Of a stretch of 64,000 bases of DNA, positions 1-12,500 are shown one piece after another. The stretch spans positions 11,339,208 through 11,403,207 of the forward strand of contig HG738138.1 of NCBI GenBank assembly GCA_000499405.2, given 5' to 3'. How positions within the stretch are numbered: position 1 is the stretch's first letter; the number at the start of each line of letters is the position of its first letter. Both the position numbers and the translations under genes were made by a program. Source of the DNA: Onchocerca volvulus (Eukaryota; Nematoda; Chromadorea; Rhabditida; Onchocercidae). Under the pieces are notes generated by a model that had not been told where the DNA came from, searched no databases, and worked only from the letters and a program-made list of their open reading frames with translations.

Positions 1-862
1 AATATTCAAAGCGGATGCCACAAGTGCCAGAGAGTGTGCGTAAAGAGCGACACAAGAAAAAATGACCTTAGCAAAACCAGGAGAAAACCTTCCTACGTTT
101 AGGCAAGTCATGAAAAAACATGATGTAGAATAGAGAATTTAAGACCAGTGGCAAAGCTATTGTCGAATACACATTGGTCATAAGTTGCTACCGGGAATTT
201 TTTTCAATAAGGAGTTTGCACAAATTTTCCGCACTTTCAAATTGCTGAGTTAAATAAAGTAGTAGGGAAGCAAGTCATAAAAAGTATTTCTCCAGGGCAA
301 ATGATAATCAAAATTGCGAAAGATAATTTGGTTGCGATTCTTGGATCAAAAAAAGCGAATTAAATTTAGCAGTTCTTTAAAGCAACACCTGTTTAAAGTA
401 AGACATCAAATTCCACATTTCATTTTCTTATATGATCATAGAGGATACATTTAACAGAGTTTTTAAAAAAAAAAAGCTCATTTAATTGCATAAGAATTCC
501 TCAAAACTTATTTTTCTCTGGATTTTAGAACATGAAGCATCAAAAAGTTTTAATATTTTATATGATCCATATTACTGAATTATGAATGTGGATTCGGTTG
601 CACCTCGGGAGAATTACTCGAGTAAACAAAAAGAACACACATCTGCATTTTCCTTTTTGTCTTTTACTAGTATAAGAATTCAGTTGGATTGTTGAAAACA
701 AAGAAAAAAAAAGTGATGGTTCCAAAAATTTTTTATATAAGGATATTTAAACATATACTAGAACTAGGATAACTTCAACTTTAATAATCTTTTTGGAGTA
801 TATGTTAAAACGGATAACTGCACTTTGTTAGTGCAACTTCTCCCTCTGAATACAGTATTGGA
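1..862. other. Left flank, no gene seen
   Basis: AT-rich sequence with no convincing exon, repeat or RNA gene on either strand. It lies downstream of the minus-strand gene that ends at 863 and may hold its 3' UTR. Confidence 0.5.
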
Positions 863-2433
863 TTAAGGACAGCCGCATTTCGCTCCTAAGCAATTTTGAT
901 TAATTACAGAGATTAAATTTTCAAATGTATAGCAAATTAGTATCAGAACTTACAGAACTTACTATCGAACAATTCAATTATTGTAATGTGTACAGCAATA
1001 ACACCTAACCAGAGTGGTACATGAATAGTAATAAGTCGAGCCAACATTATTAAAATAGATTGCTTTGACATGTTAACTGATGGAGGACGCACCACTGTCA
1101 CTACCTCACTCACTGATGGCAAGAAAGAAATCTGAAATATGAGACAAACTAAAACAAAAAACCAGAAAACTTCGAAAAATTGTCAATGAAATATCACTCA
1201 ATAATCTGTCCGATATTTCCTATGAACAAACCTGACTCATTTTTCTGTATATCTCAGATTGTTTACGTTCAATAGCTAGTTCTTGATCACTTAAGATAGA
1301 TTTCCTCCGCAGCGAGATTCTCCTAGAGGATCGATAGGATGGACTTGCATCACTGGCAACTGCTTCGTCAATGCTTTCACCTACTTCCTCGCTTTCTGTA
1401 AAAAAAAAAAAAGGGACAAAAAACTCAGCTGGAAAAGGATGATTTTTTTAGATACAACATCTCGATAAATTGAAAATCTCTAACCTTTAGCCAGCTGCTC
1501 CAAAACATCCTTAAGTGAAGAGTCTGGCAGACCATCACTAATCAAATATTCCTCTGAACTTGAATCGTCCACATTTTTCAGTTTTTCAAGCAAATCTTTG
1601 CTTAATTCTGTCATCTCTTCATCTTTTCCAGAAATAAACAAAATTACAGTATGATTAGTGCGACAAATTTTAATAACTATTATACACTCAATTCAACGCA
1701 ACAAGAAATTCAAGATGAATAGCATCGAAATTTTTGTTCAAAATTTAGTTAAATTCCAATATTAAAATAAACTGAAGTTATATCTTAATTTTGAAAAAAA
1801 AAGTGTCAAATCAACAACAAAAACCAGTAACTCTAACGTACCCAAATAGTGCTTAATGTTTCATGAAAGTGGAAAAATTTACTGTTTTCAATAGTTGATT
1901 CTGAAATACTATCCAATTTTGCAGACGCTTTTAGCAATAATTGACGTGATATATTTGATGTTCGTGACTGAAATTACTGCTTAAAATCAGTAGCTAAAGA
2001 ATAATTTTGAAGTAAAAATAAGACAGCCAAAGAAAAATCAGTGAACTCAACGAATTAATCAAAAACTTACTTGGAGTGATTTCTGCTCGGCTATTTTTTC
2101 TTCCGAATCATTGTCTCCAGAGAGTTTTAAACTGTAATATAAGATCATCAACAAAGCTGACAATATCAATGGGACAGCAACTGCGCCTTCATTTTCTAAG
2201 AACACAATTCTTTTTGCATCACGCTGAAATAAATTTTAAATTAAGGATTTGAAAGTTCATATCTGATTTAAAATTTGATTAGGATCAAAAATTGTGTATA
2301 TCCCATGTAAAAAAAAATTTGAAACTTGAACCTCAAAGAAATATATGGAATACGACCGTCGACATCCGGCATAAATAATCATTGCTGAAAGCAGAATGAT
2401 TATATTCCGAGCTGTAAATGCGACACAATCCAT
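863..2433 (-). CDS. Uncharacterised multi-exon protein with predicted membrane segments
   Basis: I do not recognise this protein. Seven exons on the minus strand join in frame: 2433-2332, 2223-2071, 1967-1883, 1622-1485, 1395-1232, 1131-963 and 885-863, giving 277 residues. The start is the ATG at 2433, a few codons after a TTTCAG that could be a trans-splice or intron acceptor. Hydrophobic stretches lie near residues 10-27 (IIILLSAMIIYAG), 50-68 (VPLILSALLMILYY) and about 240-265 near the C-terminus. Between them is an acidic, serine-rich stretch (residues 70-160) followed by a basic patch (RSSRRISLRRKS). The first two hydrophobic segments faintly recall the N-terminus of signal peptide peptidase-like proteases, but no YD or GxGD catalytic motif is present. 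The last exon is short; if its splice is not used, the frame closes about 80 bases upstream. It is transcribed divergently from synaptojanin. Confidence 0.7.
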
Positions 2434-4425
2434 ATCTTCCAGAGGAAATAAATTTCGGATTTCGTATGCTGAAATTCAAGAACATTATTTTTTATTTAGT
2501 CAACGCAATCTAATCCGTCTATTCGTTTTACAAATAACTCTTGGAAAATATTCCGGGAGTGAAAAATTTCCTATTACGGATCGGATTTTCCCACCACAAA
2601 CAAACCATACCAGGGCAAAGAAACGAAGCAGTAAGTGAAATTTGGACGATTCATTAGCTACTTCATCCAGAGAGAAAACAGAAAAAAATCCTTAATGCGT
2701 TGGAGAAGAAACCAAAAACCTAAATTTTTGTTTGTGAGAAGGAAAGAAATAATCTGCGATAGAACAGAGAAAGGTGAAGTGTGGAGGTAGTGCAAGAGAA
2801 GAGAAAAAAAGTGATTTAAAAAATTCAGCACACGAAAACGTCAACAAATGCGGTGAAAACATCAATTCTATATCTAATTTTAATTTAAATTAATCTGGAA
2901 TTTAACTTAAAATTAACTTTGGAGATAAGAAGATCGGCAAGACAAGAGAGTGAAATGGGGTTACAAAATAAAAAATCGAAAGAATAAAGAGAGAAGAGAT
3001 GAACATCAAAGATCAAACTATATCTCCTACACTTCAAAATCTTCCATTAATTTTAAATCACAAAACTTGGAAATGAACAAGGCAAAATGTTGTTTAATGT
3101 TATGCGATAGATAATATCGCCAGAATCATTGAAAGATCACATGCATCCACATATATCTCCGCTGGTATATATAATTGCTCACATGTAATACATACACATA
3201 CAATTGATTGTAGCTACATGAATATTGTTTATGAAAAGAGCAAGCTGCATGTAGCGCAAGCATTCCAATTGCTATGTGTTAAGTCCCGAAATAAAAGGAG
3301 GAGGAAGAATGTCGTTTAGTTTGTTCAAAGTGTTAAGAATTCTTAAGTTTATTCAATGGGATTATACAAAGGTTAGTTTTATTTGTTCACGTAAGGATGG
3401 CGTCAATTAATTATCTAAGATACAAAGAATGTAAATTAAAGATAAAAAAAGAAGGATTAGCAGAAGAGAAGGATGAAAAAGTTGAAAAAAAAGGCCATAT
3501 AAGGCAGAATCTTTATAAGGAAAAAATCCTATCACTCTTTCTAAAAAAACTACCAATTAGAATTAAAAGGCAATAATATTGTTTCAAGTACTAAACTGGA
3601 TGATGATGGATGATTGAGAAGGATTGCTTTTATCACTCCTTCTGAGGACATTAATAATAGAATATTGTCATGCAGCAACGAAATGGAGAAGCATTCTATT
3701 CAATGGAATTTTAAAGACAGAAACAAAAGAAAAGGAAAGAAAAATATGAACTGTTTGGACAAACATGAGACAAATTAGGATACAATTTTTTTTCTTTGTT
3801 TTTAGAAACTATAAATGAACTAAGGAGACATTGTTGTAGCGATGATTAGCTAAATCAATATAGAATCTCATTCCAAAATGTTATGAATGATTGGATAATT
3901 TTCAAAGGAACAGTTGAACTTTTGTGCTCATTTTTGGTGTCAAACAATCACTTAATACAAGATGAACAACTAACAAATTAGAATTTTCCTAATTTGGCCA
4001 TAAAAAATTTATGTTGAGAATAAAAGTGGTCCATCTTTTTTTCTTTTTTTTTTAATAGCATTTTCGACTTATCTCGAAGGAATCATACAATTTTGTTATT
4101 TGCTGAGGAATAAACTGATTATTTCATACGAGAAAAATATATCAATTTATGAAAAAATTCCAACTGATTTTTTGTGAAATTGCTTCGCTTTATTTTTCGT
4201 CACTTTTTTAAACAAAAATTTGAAACAATGTTGTGTTACTAAAATAAAAAATCTTTTTCCTTTTGGATTTAATATCTTTTTTTTTTTTTTTTTTTTTTTT
4301 TTTTCGCCGCACACAGCATGTTACCAATAAAATCGATGACGAATAGCGCAAGGCGAGAAATGCGAAGCCCGAAAAGAAGCAAAGTAAAGAATATGGGACA
4401 AACAAAGGATGCTCAATACTTTTTA

Positions 4426-4580
4426 GGATACCGCTCATATACAACTTTTCTTTTTCAGAAAACTACTCGTACATAATCTTCCGCTTTCCGGATACCGCTC
4501 ATATGTACCGTCTTATTCAAGATACCGTTCATGCATATCCACCTTTATTCAGGATATCGCTTATTTTAAGATATTTTTCA
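4426..4580. repeat. Degenerate 30-bp tandem repeat
   Basis: The motif GGATACCGCTCATAT occurs at 4426 and again at 4490. Diverged copies follow at 4520 (AGATACCGTTCATGC) and 4552 (GGATATCGCTTATTT). The last three units are spaced 30-32 bases apart and share a tail like TCTTATTCA. It is non-coding and of unknown function. Confidence 0.6.
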
Positions 4581-5255
4581 CCCTCGAGATTCAATTAATC
4601 CTTTTCATCATTTTTTACCTGTCTTTAGTAGGTCCTTTTTCTTAATGTTAAAGAATTAAGCTGTTGCTTCCGTTTTGTTTTGTTTCATCATCTAAATGAA
4701 TTTACATGATCTCGTCCAATTTGAAAGCATTCAACAGTAGATCCATTGGTTTGTTACACAAATTGGTACATAACTTCTTCCTTTCCATATAAATTCTTCG
4801 TTTGAAAAATGCATCGAATAAAGTGTTTCACTATCATCTCACAATAGTTCACACATATGCAAACACAAAATCATAATAAAAATAAAATATTGGATGAGAT
4901 ATCAGGAAAATTTTTTTCGCCAGTTGTTTGTTATTGAAAGAAGAAAAATGATTTTATTGCTGGTAAGGGTTAGACTTATTTTTATAACGCATTGAAAGCT
5001 GAAAAGTTTTCGGAATAATTAAAACATATAAAAATAGTTATTGAAAAATATCTTCCATATTTTATGAACCAAACAAACTAAAACTAAGCTAAAAAAAATA
5101 TTTGTCGTGATTGAAAAATATTGCTCCAATTCTTGAGCCAAAAAAAGTGAAACTAAAAGTAAATTCTAGATTAATTCCTTATCCGAAAAGATTAAAAGTG
5201 TCGTAAAATACTTCCCCTTCCTTATTGCCGGTAGTACAATATAAATCAAAGCCAA

Positions 5256-5444
5256 ATGACCACAACACAACGTCCACCGAAAAAAAAATCAACGCATTCG
5301 CAACATGTCGCCAAACCCATAGAATACGGACTGTTGCGTTATCAACGCGATCTGTGGTTGCTGATTATTGTTTACGCTACCATGCCGCTAAGCCTATCAC
5401 TTTCTTTATCTTCTCAGATGGTTACTTCCTTTATCAACACATAA
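5256..5444 (+). CDS. Small open frame with one predicted membrane helix (doubtful)
   Basis: A 62-codon frame starts with a basic N-terminus (TTTQRPPKKKSTHSQH) and contains a hydrophobic segment (LWLLIIVYATMPLSLSLSL), then stops. No partner exon, homologue or splice evidence was seen. It lies about 0.6 kb upstream of synaptojanin and could be a tiny membrane protein, an upstream exon or chance. Codon choice is unremarkable. Confidence 0.22.
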   Translation: MTTTQRPPKKKSTHSQHVAKPIEYGLLRYQRDLWLLIIVYATMPLSLSLSLSSQMVTSFINT

Positions 5445-6048
5445 ATATCACTGCCACAAAACAGTAGTATTTATGAGTCTCCCAATCTTTGGCAAAGTAA
5501 TAAATCGTTTAATTTCTATTACTTTCTATTGTCTTCCGAAATATCTTTGTATTTTTACATTTTCAATTTCTAGTCACTACTTATTTTTAAATATATTTGA
5601 TTTTCATCAGAAAATTGTAATGATTGCTGTGGGATTCTAATGTAAAGTTTGTTTTCACGCGGAAAATCTTAATCTAGAGCACCATAATAGGAGAAACACG
5701 GAAGAGGGACGAAATTTTGTTTTTGTAAACAAACAAGAGTTGAATTTAAACTTAAATTGCAAATTGTAAAAATCTATGTACTGTAAGATAGGATTATTGC
5801 GAAGTAAATTATTATCTCAATGCAAATAAATAAAAAGTCTTTTCAGAAATAGCAGTCCGAAAATCGCTCTTCATCGGAGCAAAATGCGGATTTTCCTGAA
5901 TCGGTTTCGGGAATGATTACGCTGAGTATATGCTTGAAGCATCCGGTCGGGCTGCAGCCTACCATAACTCTTATTCATTTACTTGGACAGAAATTCGTTG
6001 TCGATTTGTCTTACAATTCTTCTACGTTCTGAACATAATTTGTTAAGT

Positions 6049-6508
6049 ATGTCACACCGTTTTGCAATCCGGATCGCTCACCGGGATATATCTTCGCAAC
6101 CGTACAGCATCACTGTGGAATCCCAGAAGACGGGGAAGATATTACTGTTTCAATCTTCGGCAGTTACGACAATATGTGTGGTCTTTCAAAATTTCGAAAA
6201 ATCTGCATTAAAATTGATTTCAGAAATCTCGCGATTTCCGATAGCCATAAGAATATCTGAGTCTATAGATTATTTGGATTTTGAGAGATGGCATTGTTTT
6301 CCATTTCATTCCGGATTTCCTGATTTTTTTTTCTCTAGATTTCTTTGAATTTGGATTGAAAAAAGTAAGAAGCTTTTAAAAGAGTAAGAGAAATGATGTT
6401 TTCAGCAAGCGTTGAATCATTGTCGAAATTAAGAAAAGAGTACACGAAACTTATGGATGCTAGAGGTTTAGTGGGTGTGCTACAAGCAGGTCAAGGTCCC
6501 TTTTCTTT

Positions 6509-6565
<57 letters not shown>

Positions 6566-9500
6566 TTTCTTAGTATTATCTTTTAATTATATTTATAAGG
6601 AAAATTCTGAAAATTTATTCGAGACTTCAATTGAAAACTGAGTAAAATGGTGTTAGTATGGTATTTCTGTGTCAAGAATAAAGTTCCAGATGATGCTTAT
6701 CTATTAGCAGTTACTGAAGATGAAAGTGTTGGTGAATTACGCAACTGTAAAATTTATCGAATTTGGAGCATAAATGCTATATCACTGAAAGGACCAGCTT
6801 CGACAACTCCAACAGATTCACGGATAAATGATGCAAGTTGTGAAATTAGTTTTAATTGCACTCATTTGAAATAAATTTAGTTTCTCAAGAGTTAGTTATG
6901 ATGGTTTGGACGTAAAAATTACTTGAATTTGGAAGCAGCTTTAACTGATATTTAAAAAATTATTTTACTGTTCGGAATAATAGACGTTATTAAGTCTTTT
7001 TTTTTCAAAAAAAAAAAAGAAAAAATTGTTTTACTATTCGGAATGATAGACGTTATTAGGTCACTTCGATTCTCGATCTTTTCCAAAGTTGTAGTTGGAA
7101 ATATTATATTTTGGTGCGGAATTTAATTCGTTACAGGTATTGCGTTTATTTTCATCAGGCAGCTTCTATTATGCTTCTCAAGACGATGCTAGTCGGTGTA
7201 TTGATTTAACTGTTAGATCTCATAAATGCTCAAATTCTTCGAATGGTGACAGTCGTTTTTTTTGGTAAATTTTGGCATTCGATTGTAATTTATGATTTGA
7301 ATAATAATTATTTCAATTGTCAATAGGATTAGCTATTCAGGAATAAACATCTTCATTATCCATTGAAACGATACAAGATTGATGCAAATGAATGGCTATT
7401 ACGGATAATTTGTGGTTCAGTCGTCATATGTCAAGTATATGTGGGGCAACAAAGAGCAACGATCGCATTAATTTCTCGCTTAAGTTATGAACGAGTCGGA
7501 ACACGTTTCAATGTGCGTGGCGTAGACGACGATGGTCATGTAGCTAATTTTGTTGAGACTGAACAGGTATTTGCGAAATTTATAGTCTTCTGAACAGATA
7601 GTTCCATACCAACTAAGATTTTTATTTTCGGGATAGAAATTTAACAAAATATGTCTTATGATTGCTTTTTTTCTTCAGATCATAACTTTGGGTACCGATG
7701 AGATCTCATTTGTTCAGATAAGAGGATCTGTTCCTCTGTTTTGGGAACAACCGGGTATTAATGTTGGCTCACATAAAGTAAAATTAAGAGCTTTTGAAGC
7801 TTCTTCTCCTGCATTTAACAGGTTCGTTATTTAAGGAAGCGTAACAAAATCAACCTCGCTTTCAAAGGATTATCTTAAAAATTTTTCGGATCCTAAAACC
7901 TCCATTGTTCACTTTTCAGACATTTTCGTGCATTGAAAGAGGAATATGGTGAAGTAACTGTCGTAAACCTTCTCGGTTCAAAAGAGGGCGAAACACTCTT
8001 GTCGAAGGCTTATGAAGTTTGTTTTGCTTTATTGCATTTATTGTAAAATTACTAATCATTTACCAGCATTTCTACTTTCCCTCTAGTTTGTATCGGTGGA
8101 AACCATTTTCCAATGAAATTTTAAAACTTATCGAAATTTGCAGAAGATAAAAGCAGCTGTTGTTTCGGATATCTAATTACTAAATTAAGAAATTCAAAAC
8201 AAATGATGTGGTAAATTGTATTACTTTGTTATTTTGCTTCTATCGTTATATTTACAGGCGCATTACAGAAATTCACGTTATGTTGCTGATTACATAACTT
8301 TTGATTACCATGAAGAAAAAAGGAACTGTATGAAATTAATGGACAGATTAAAACCAAAAATTATAAAATCCATGTTTTATAGACAGCAAAATGGAAATGT
8401 TTTATGGTTTGTTTTGATTTTCATTATTTATCTTGTCAACCTAAGTGATGTCCACTAATTTCTTTGCTGTTACTTCATCTTTTTAATCTTTTCACTTTAT
8501 AGAAATAGTAATAAGATGAATTCTACTACGGACAACCAGATTTCATTCTCATTCTTGGTTACTGATTTATCAGTCCATAAGTGTTATTATCACGAATGGT
8601 AACTGTTATTCTTAATGTCTGTCATTCATGATATAAAAGCCATTTACTTTAATCTCTTAGTCAAAATGGTAAATTCAGACACTAGTTCCAGTATTTTTTT
8701 CCTGGAGAATGAGTTAAGTGACAAAGTCATTCATTTATATGTTGTGATTCAATCACCTTTTTTAGCAACCAAAACGGTATCATTCGAGTGAATTGCCTCG
8801 ATTGTTTGGATAGAACTAATGCGGTTCAAACTCTTGTAGGATTCCAGGTACTTTTTCATTTCTTATTTCATTTTCTGCGTTAATTATTTCGGAAATATCA
8901 GCAATAACAAAATATTTTCAGGTATTGGCCGTACAATTGGAAAGCCTTAAAGTTGATAAAAAATATTTTTCACGATTTGAGGAGCATTTAAAAGATATAT
9001 GGCAGCGAAACGGTGATTCATGCAGTGTGATTTACGCAGGAACTGGTGCTTTGGAAGGGAAAAGTAAAGTAAATCATATTCAATCTAAATATTATGTTTT
9101 TTTTATTGCAAGATTTGTTCAACTGCGATAATTCGTGACTGATGCAAAGATTTCATGCATAGATGAAAGATGCAAAAAGAACATTGGTGAGGGCAATCCA
9201 GAACAATTTCTTGGATACTTCGAAACAAGAAGCGTTCGAATTTCTTCTTCATGGAACATTTAATTGTGATAGTTCGTATAGCGAACTGGCCTCTATGATA
9301 CCGCGTGATATTCTTCTAGATAAGTTTTGAAATTTCTTATACACCATTTGTGTATGCAAAAAACAATTTGAGAATGTTGGATACTTTTTGCTCTGTATTT
9401 TGTTTCGCTCTTTGTTTATTTTTAAAATATATGTATTTTGCAGAATTTGAATTTTTTAGAATGTCCGTCTGTAGTAAAAGATTTAGCAGAACGAAAAATG

Positions 9501-12500
9501 GAAATGGTTGAAAACGTTCCGCTGACTGTTTGGGTAGGAACTTGGAATGTAAATGGTGGCAAGAATTTCTCAGATATTGCCTTTCGTAATCAAACAAATT
9601 TGGCGGATTGGTTGTTCCCACAACATTTCCCTGGTATATGCATTTATGAATATTTTTAAAAAAATATGTAAGATTCACACTCTCATTGAATTTTATCATG
9701 GGAAAGAGGAGAATTATAGTTATGAGAATGAATGGAGTAGTATAAGAACTCGATTATTTATTCTCATCATTTATTATATTTTATGTATTCAGTTACTTTT
9801 GTTCAGTTAACTTATAATATGTAATTTAAAGGATTAGCCGGGGAAAACGCTACTATGCCAGATATATATGTTGTTGGTCTGGAAGAAATTATAGATCTGA
9901 ATGCTTCAAACATAGTCAGTGCTAGGTAAGTTATTCCTTTTCTTTTTCTCTTTATCTCAAGAAATTATTTTTGTAGAAAGAAGATATTTTTATTCGCGGT
10001 CATGTTCTGGTTCTGTTATTGCTTTATTTGTTCTTTTATTGCATTATTGATATAATCTTCGCTTCATTACTTACCTTTTATAATGCTTTTTAATGTATTG
10101 TTGATTTTCAATAGATCAGTTATTTTTCAGCACAACAAACCAGCGTGCATGGGCCCTTGGTTTGCGAGAAGCTTTATCGAAACGGAATAAATATATATTG
10201 TTAGGGTGTGAGCAACTTGTTGGTGTATGTATTTTTGTCTTTATCAAACCTTCACTTGCTACTTCGGTGCGTGATATGTCTGTAGATAGTGTTAAAACAG
10301 GTTTGCTCATTTTTTTGCTTTTTTATATTAGTGATTATAAGTAGGTAATCTCAGAAACTTTATGTAAGCCATAACAAAACTGTGTATGAGCTATACGAAG
10401 TTCCGAACAATCCTTGTAAAATGACGCAGGAATTACTGTAAACTTAAGCTTAACTTGAAATTGATGTGAAATGCCAGATCTTATAGAAACATGCTTATTA
10501 CATATAATGTAAATTTCAATCCTTGATTCCCATTAAATTGTAAATTTTATGTTTTGTAGGAATGGGCGGTGCAACAGGAAATAAAGGTTCGGTAGCTATG
10601 AGTTTAACCATATACTCCACAACGTTTTGCTTTGTCTGTTCGCATTTAGCTGCAGGCCAAAATGAAGTTCGTGATCGTAATGAGGATTATATGAATGCAT
10701 TGAGAAAGATCAAATTTTCTCAGGTAATTAATTTCTGGCTTACCGAGGGTTACCACAAATTTATTTTTATGAAATTTTATTTCCGTAATTTTTTTTCCAA
10801 AGAATGCTTTCTGAATATCGGGATGAAGACTGTCAAAAATTAAATAGTATCAAAAGTATATCAAGACGTATTTTGTGGATGTTTCAAACTTTCGACAAAT
10901 TATTTTCGGACATGTTGAGACTAAAATTGAGTGAAATTCCCTGAAGCATTAATGCAATAAGCTTTTTGCCGTTAACTTAATTTCAGGAACATCTTGAACT
11001 TATAAGTATAACATGATTTCCGAAGTTATCACCAAAAAAAGCATTATCATCTTATGATAGAAAGAAGCAACTTCTGGGGTCATCTTGCACTCATGAAGGG
11101 TTTAAGATGACGATAGTCGAAGGTGTCTGATTTTGATATCGCAGTTCATAGTTCGGATACTTATTTCAAGTTTAAATTTTAGGGTCGTGGCATTTTGTCA
11201 CATGTCGTTGTATTCTGGCTCGGTGATTTTAATTATCGAATAGTGCTGTCGCGTAATGAAGTTGAAGCAGCAGTAAAATTCGGAAATATGTCAGAACTTT
11301 CTCGTTATGATCAGCTTTCCCAACAAAAAGCCTTGGGTGAAGTATGCATTTATTCTTGTTAAATTTTTTATAATTAGGCCTCAAATATTTGTATATTTTT
11401 AATATTGTTAGTCGGTGTATAAATTAGTAATCTGTTGGATGTTTTTGCAGATTTTCAAGGATTTCGAGGAGGGACCATTAACTTTTGCTCCAACTTACAA
11501 ATACGACACATTTACTGATGATTATGACACATCAGAAAAATGTCGCGTTCCTGCATGGACGGATCGAATTCTTTGGAGAGAAGCAAGCGGAGCAAAGATA
11601 GTGCAATTGTTAAAGTAGTTTTAATACATTTTTTGAATTCTTTTATTTGCTGAAATTTTGTACCATAAATTTTTTCTCCGGGAATACGAACATGAATTTT
11701 TTATTTCTGTTGTGAAAGAATTTTTTTTGTTTACTTGAAAATCGTAGAGTGCACTTTATCGTGTCAGAGACAGGTAGTTTCAGTAAGAGTTTTATTGATT
11801 ACTGGAGAAATATAAATAAAAGAATGCACAAGACAAGAGTATTACGGATATAAGAAGAATTTGTATTGATCTCAGCAGAAGACGTTACTTAAATGAATAG
11901 AACCTTTTTATAGTGGGAATTACTTTACAATATTTCAGACATTATATATTAGTTTGATTATAAGTTAGGAAAATCCTTGTAATATTTTAAATATTGTTCA
12001 TAAGCTTGGTTATCAGTTGGGAAAATGAAAATCAGATAAATGATTCATCATAATAGACATCGTAACATTTATTTACATCTTAAGTGATGAATTTTTTATG
12101 AAATATTTTGCAATGCAAATTATTTGGGCATATTTGATTATTAAAATTATTTCAATTTTCCCGACAGTTTCCAGGATAATTATCAAAAATTGTAGAACTT
12201 TTTTTAGTTACGACCGCATAGAATTGAAAACTTCTGATCATAGACCAGTTTGTGCTTTATTCCGTGTCGATGCCTACAAAATCGACCTTTCACGGTTTGG
12301 ATTGGTTTTCAGGGACGTGGTCAGGTATGGTTCATGATTTCAAAATTGATGTGTTGTTTTTGAATGATTTAAATAGATTTTGCGTTACTTCGCTGTCTTT
12401 TAGTATCTAAAATCAATCTTTCGGCTAAAAATTTGTAAGGAATGTTTAATTTTGGATATCTGTTCGACTGTTTGCTTTTAGGAATTGAATAATACATTTT

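Larger units (their letters stand above)
2434..6048. other. Intergenic region between divergent genes
   Basis: About 3.6 kb of AT-rich DNA that must hold both promoters. It contains a poly-T run near 4278-4303, a degenerate 30-bp repeat at 4426-4580 and one small open frame at 5256. A TTGGACAG at about 5974-5981, 68 bases before the synaptojanin ATG, is a possible trans-splice or intron acceptor. Nothing else was recognised. Confidence 0.5.

Noticed and set aside
2396..2638. 80-codon plus-strand frame
   Set aside because: It overlaps the first exon of the minus-strand gene in antisense and has no recognisable domain.
9337..9699. 120-codon minus-strand frame
   Set aside because: Antisense to synaptojanin exon sequence encoding the conserved 5-phosphatase start; a shadow frame.
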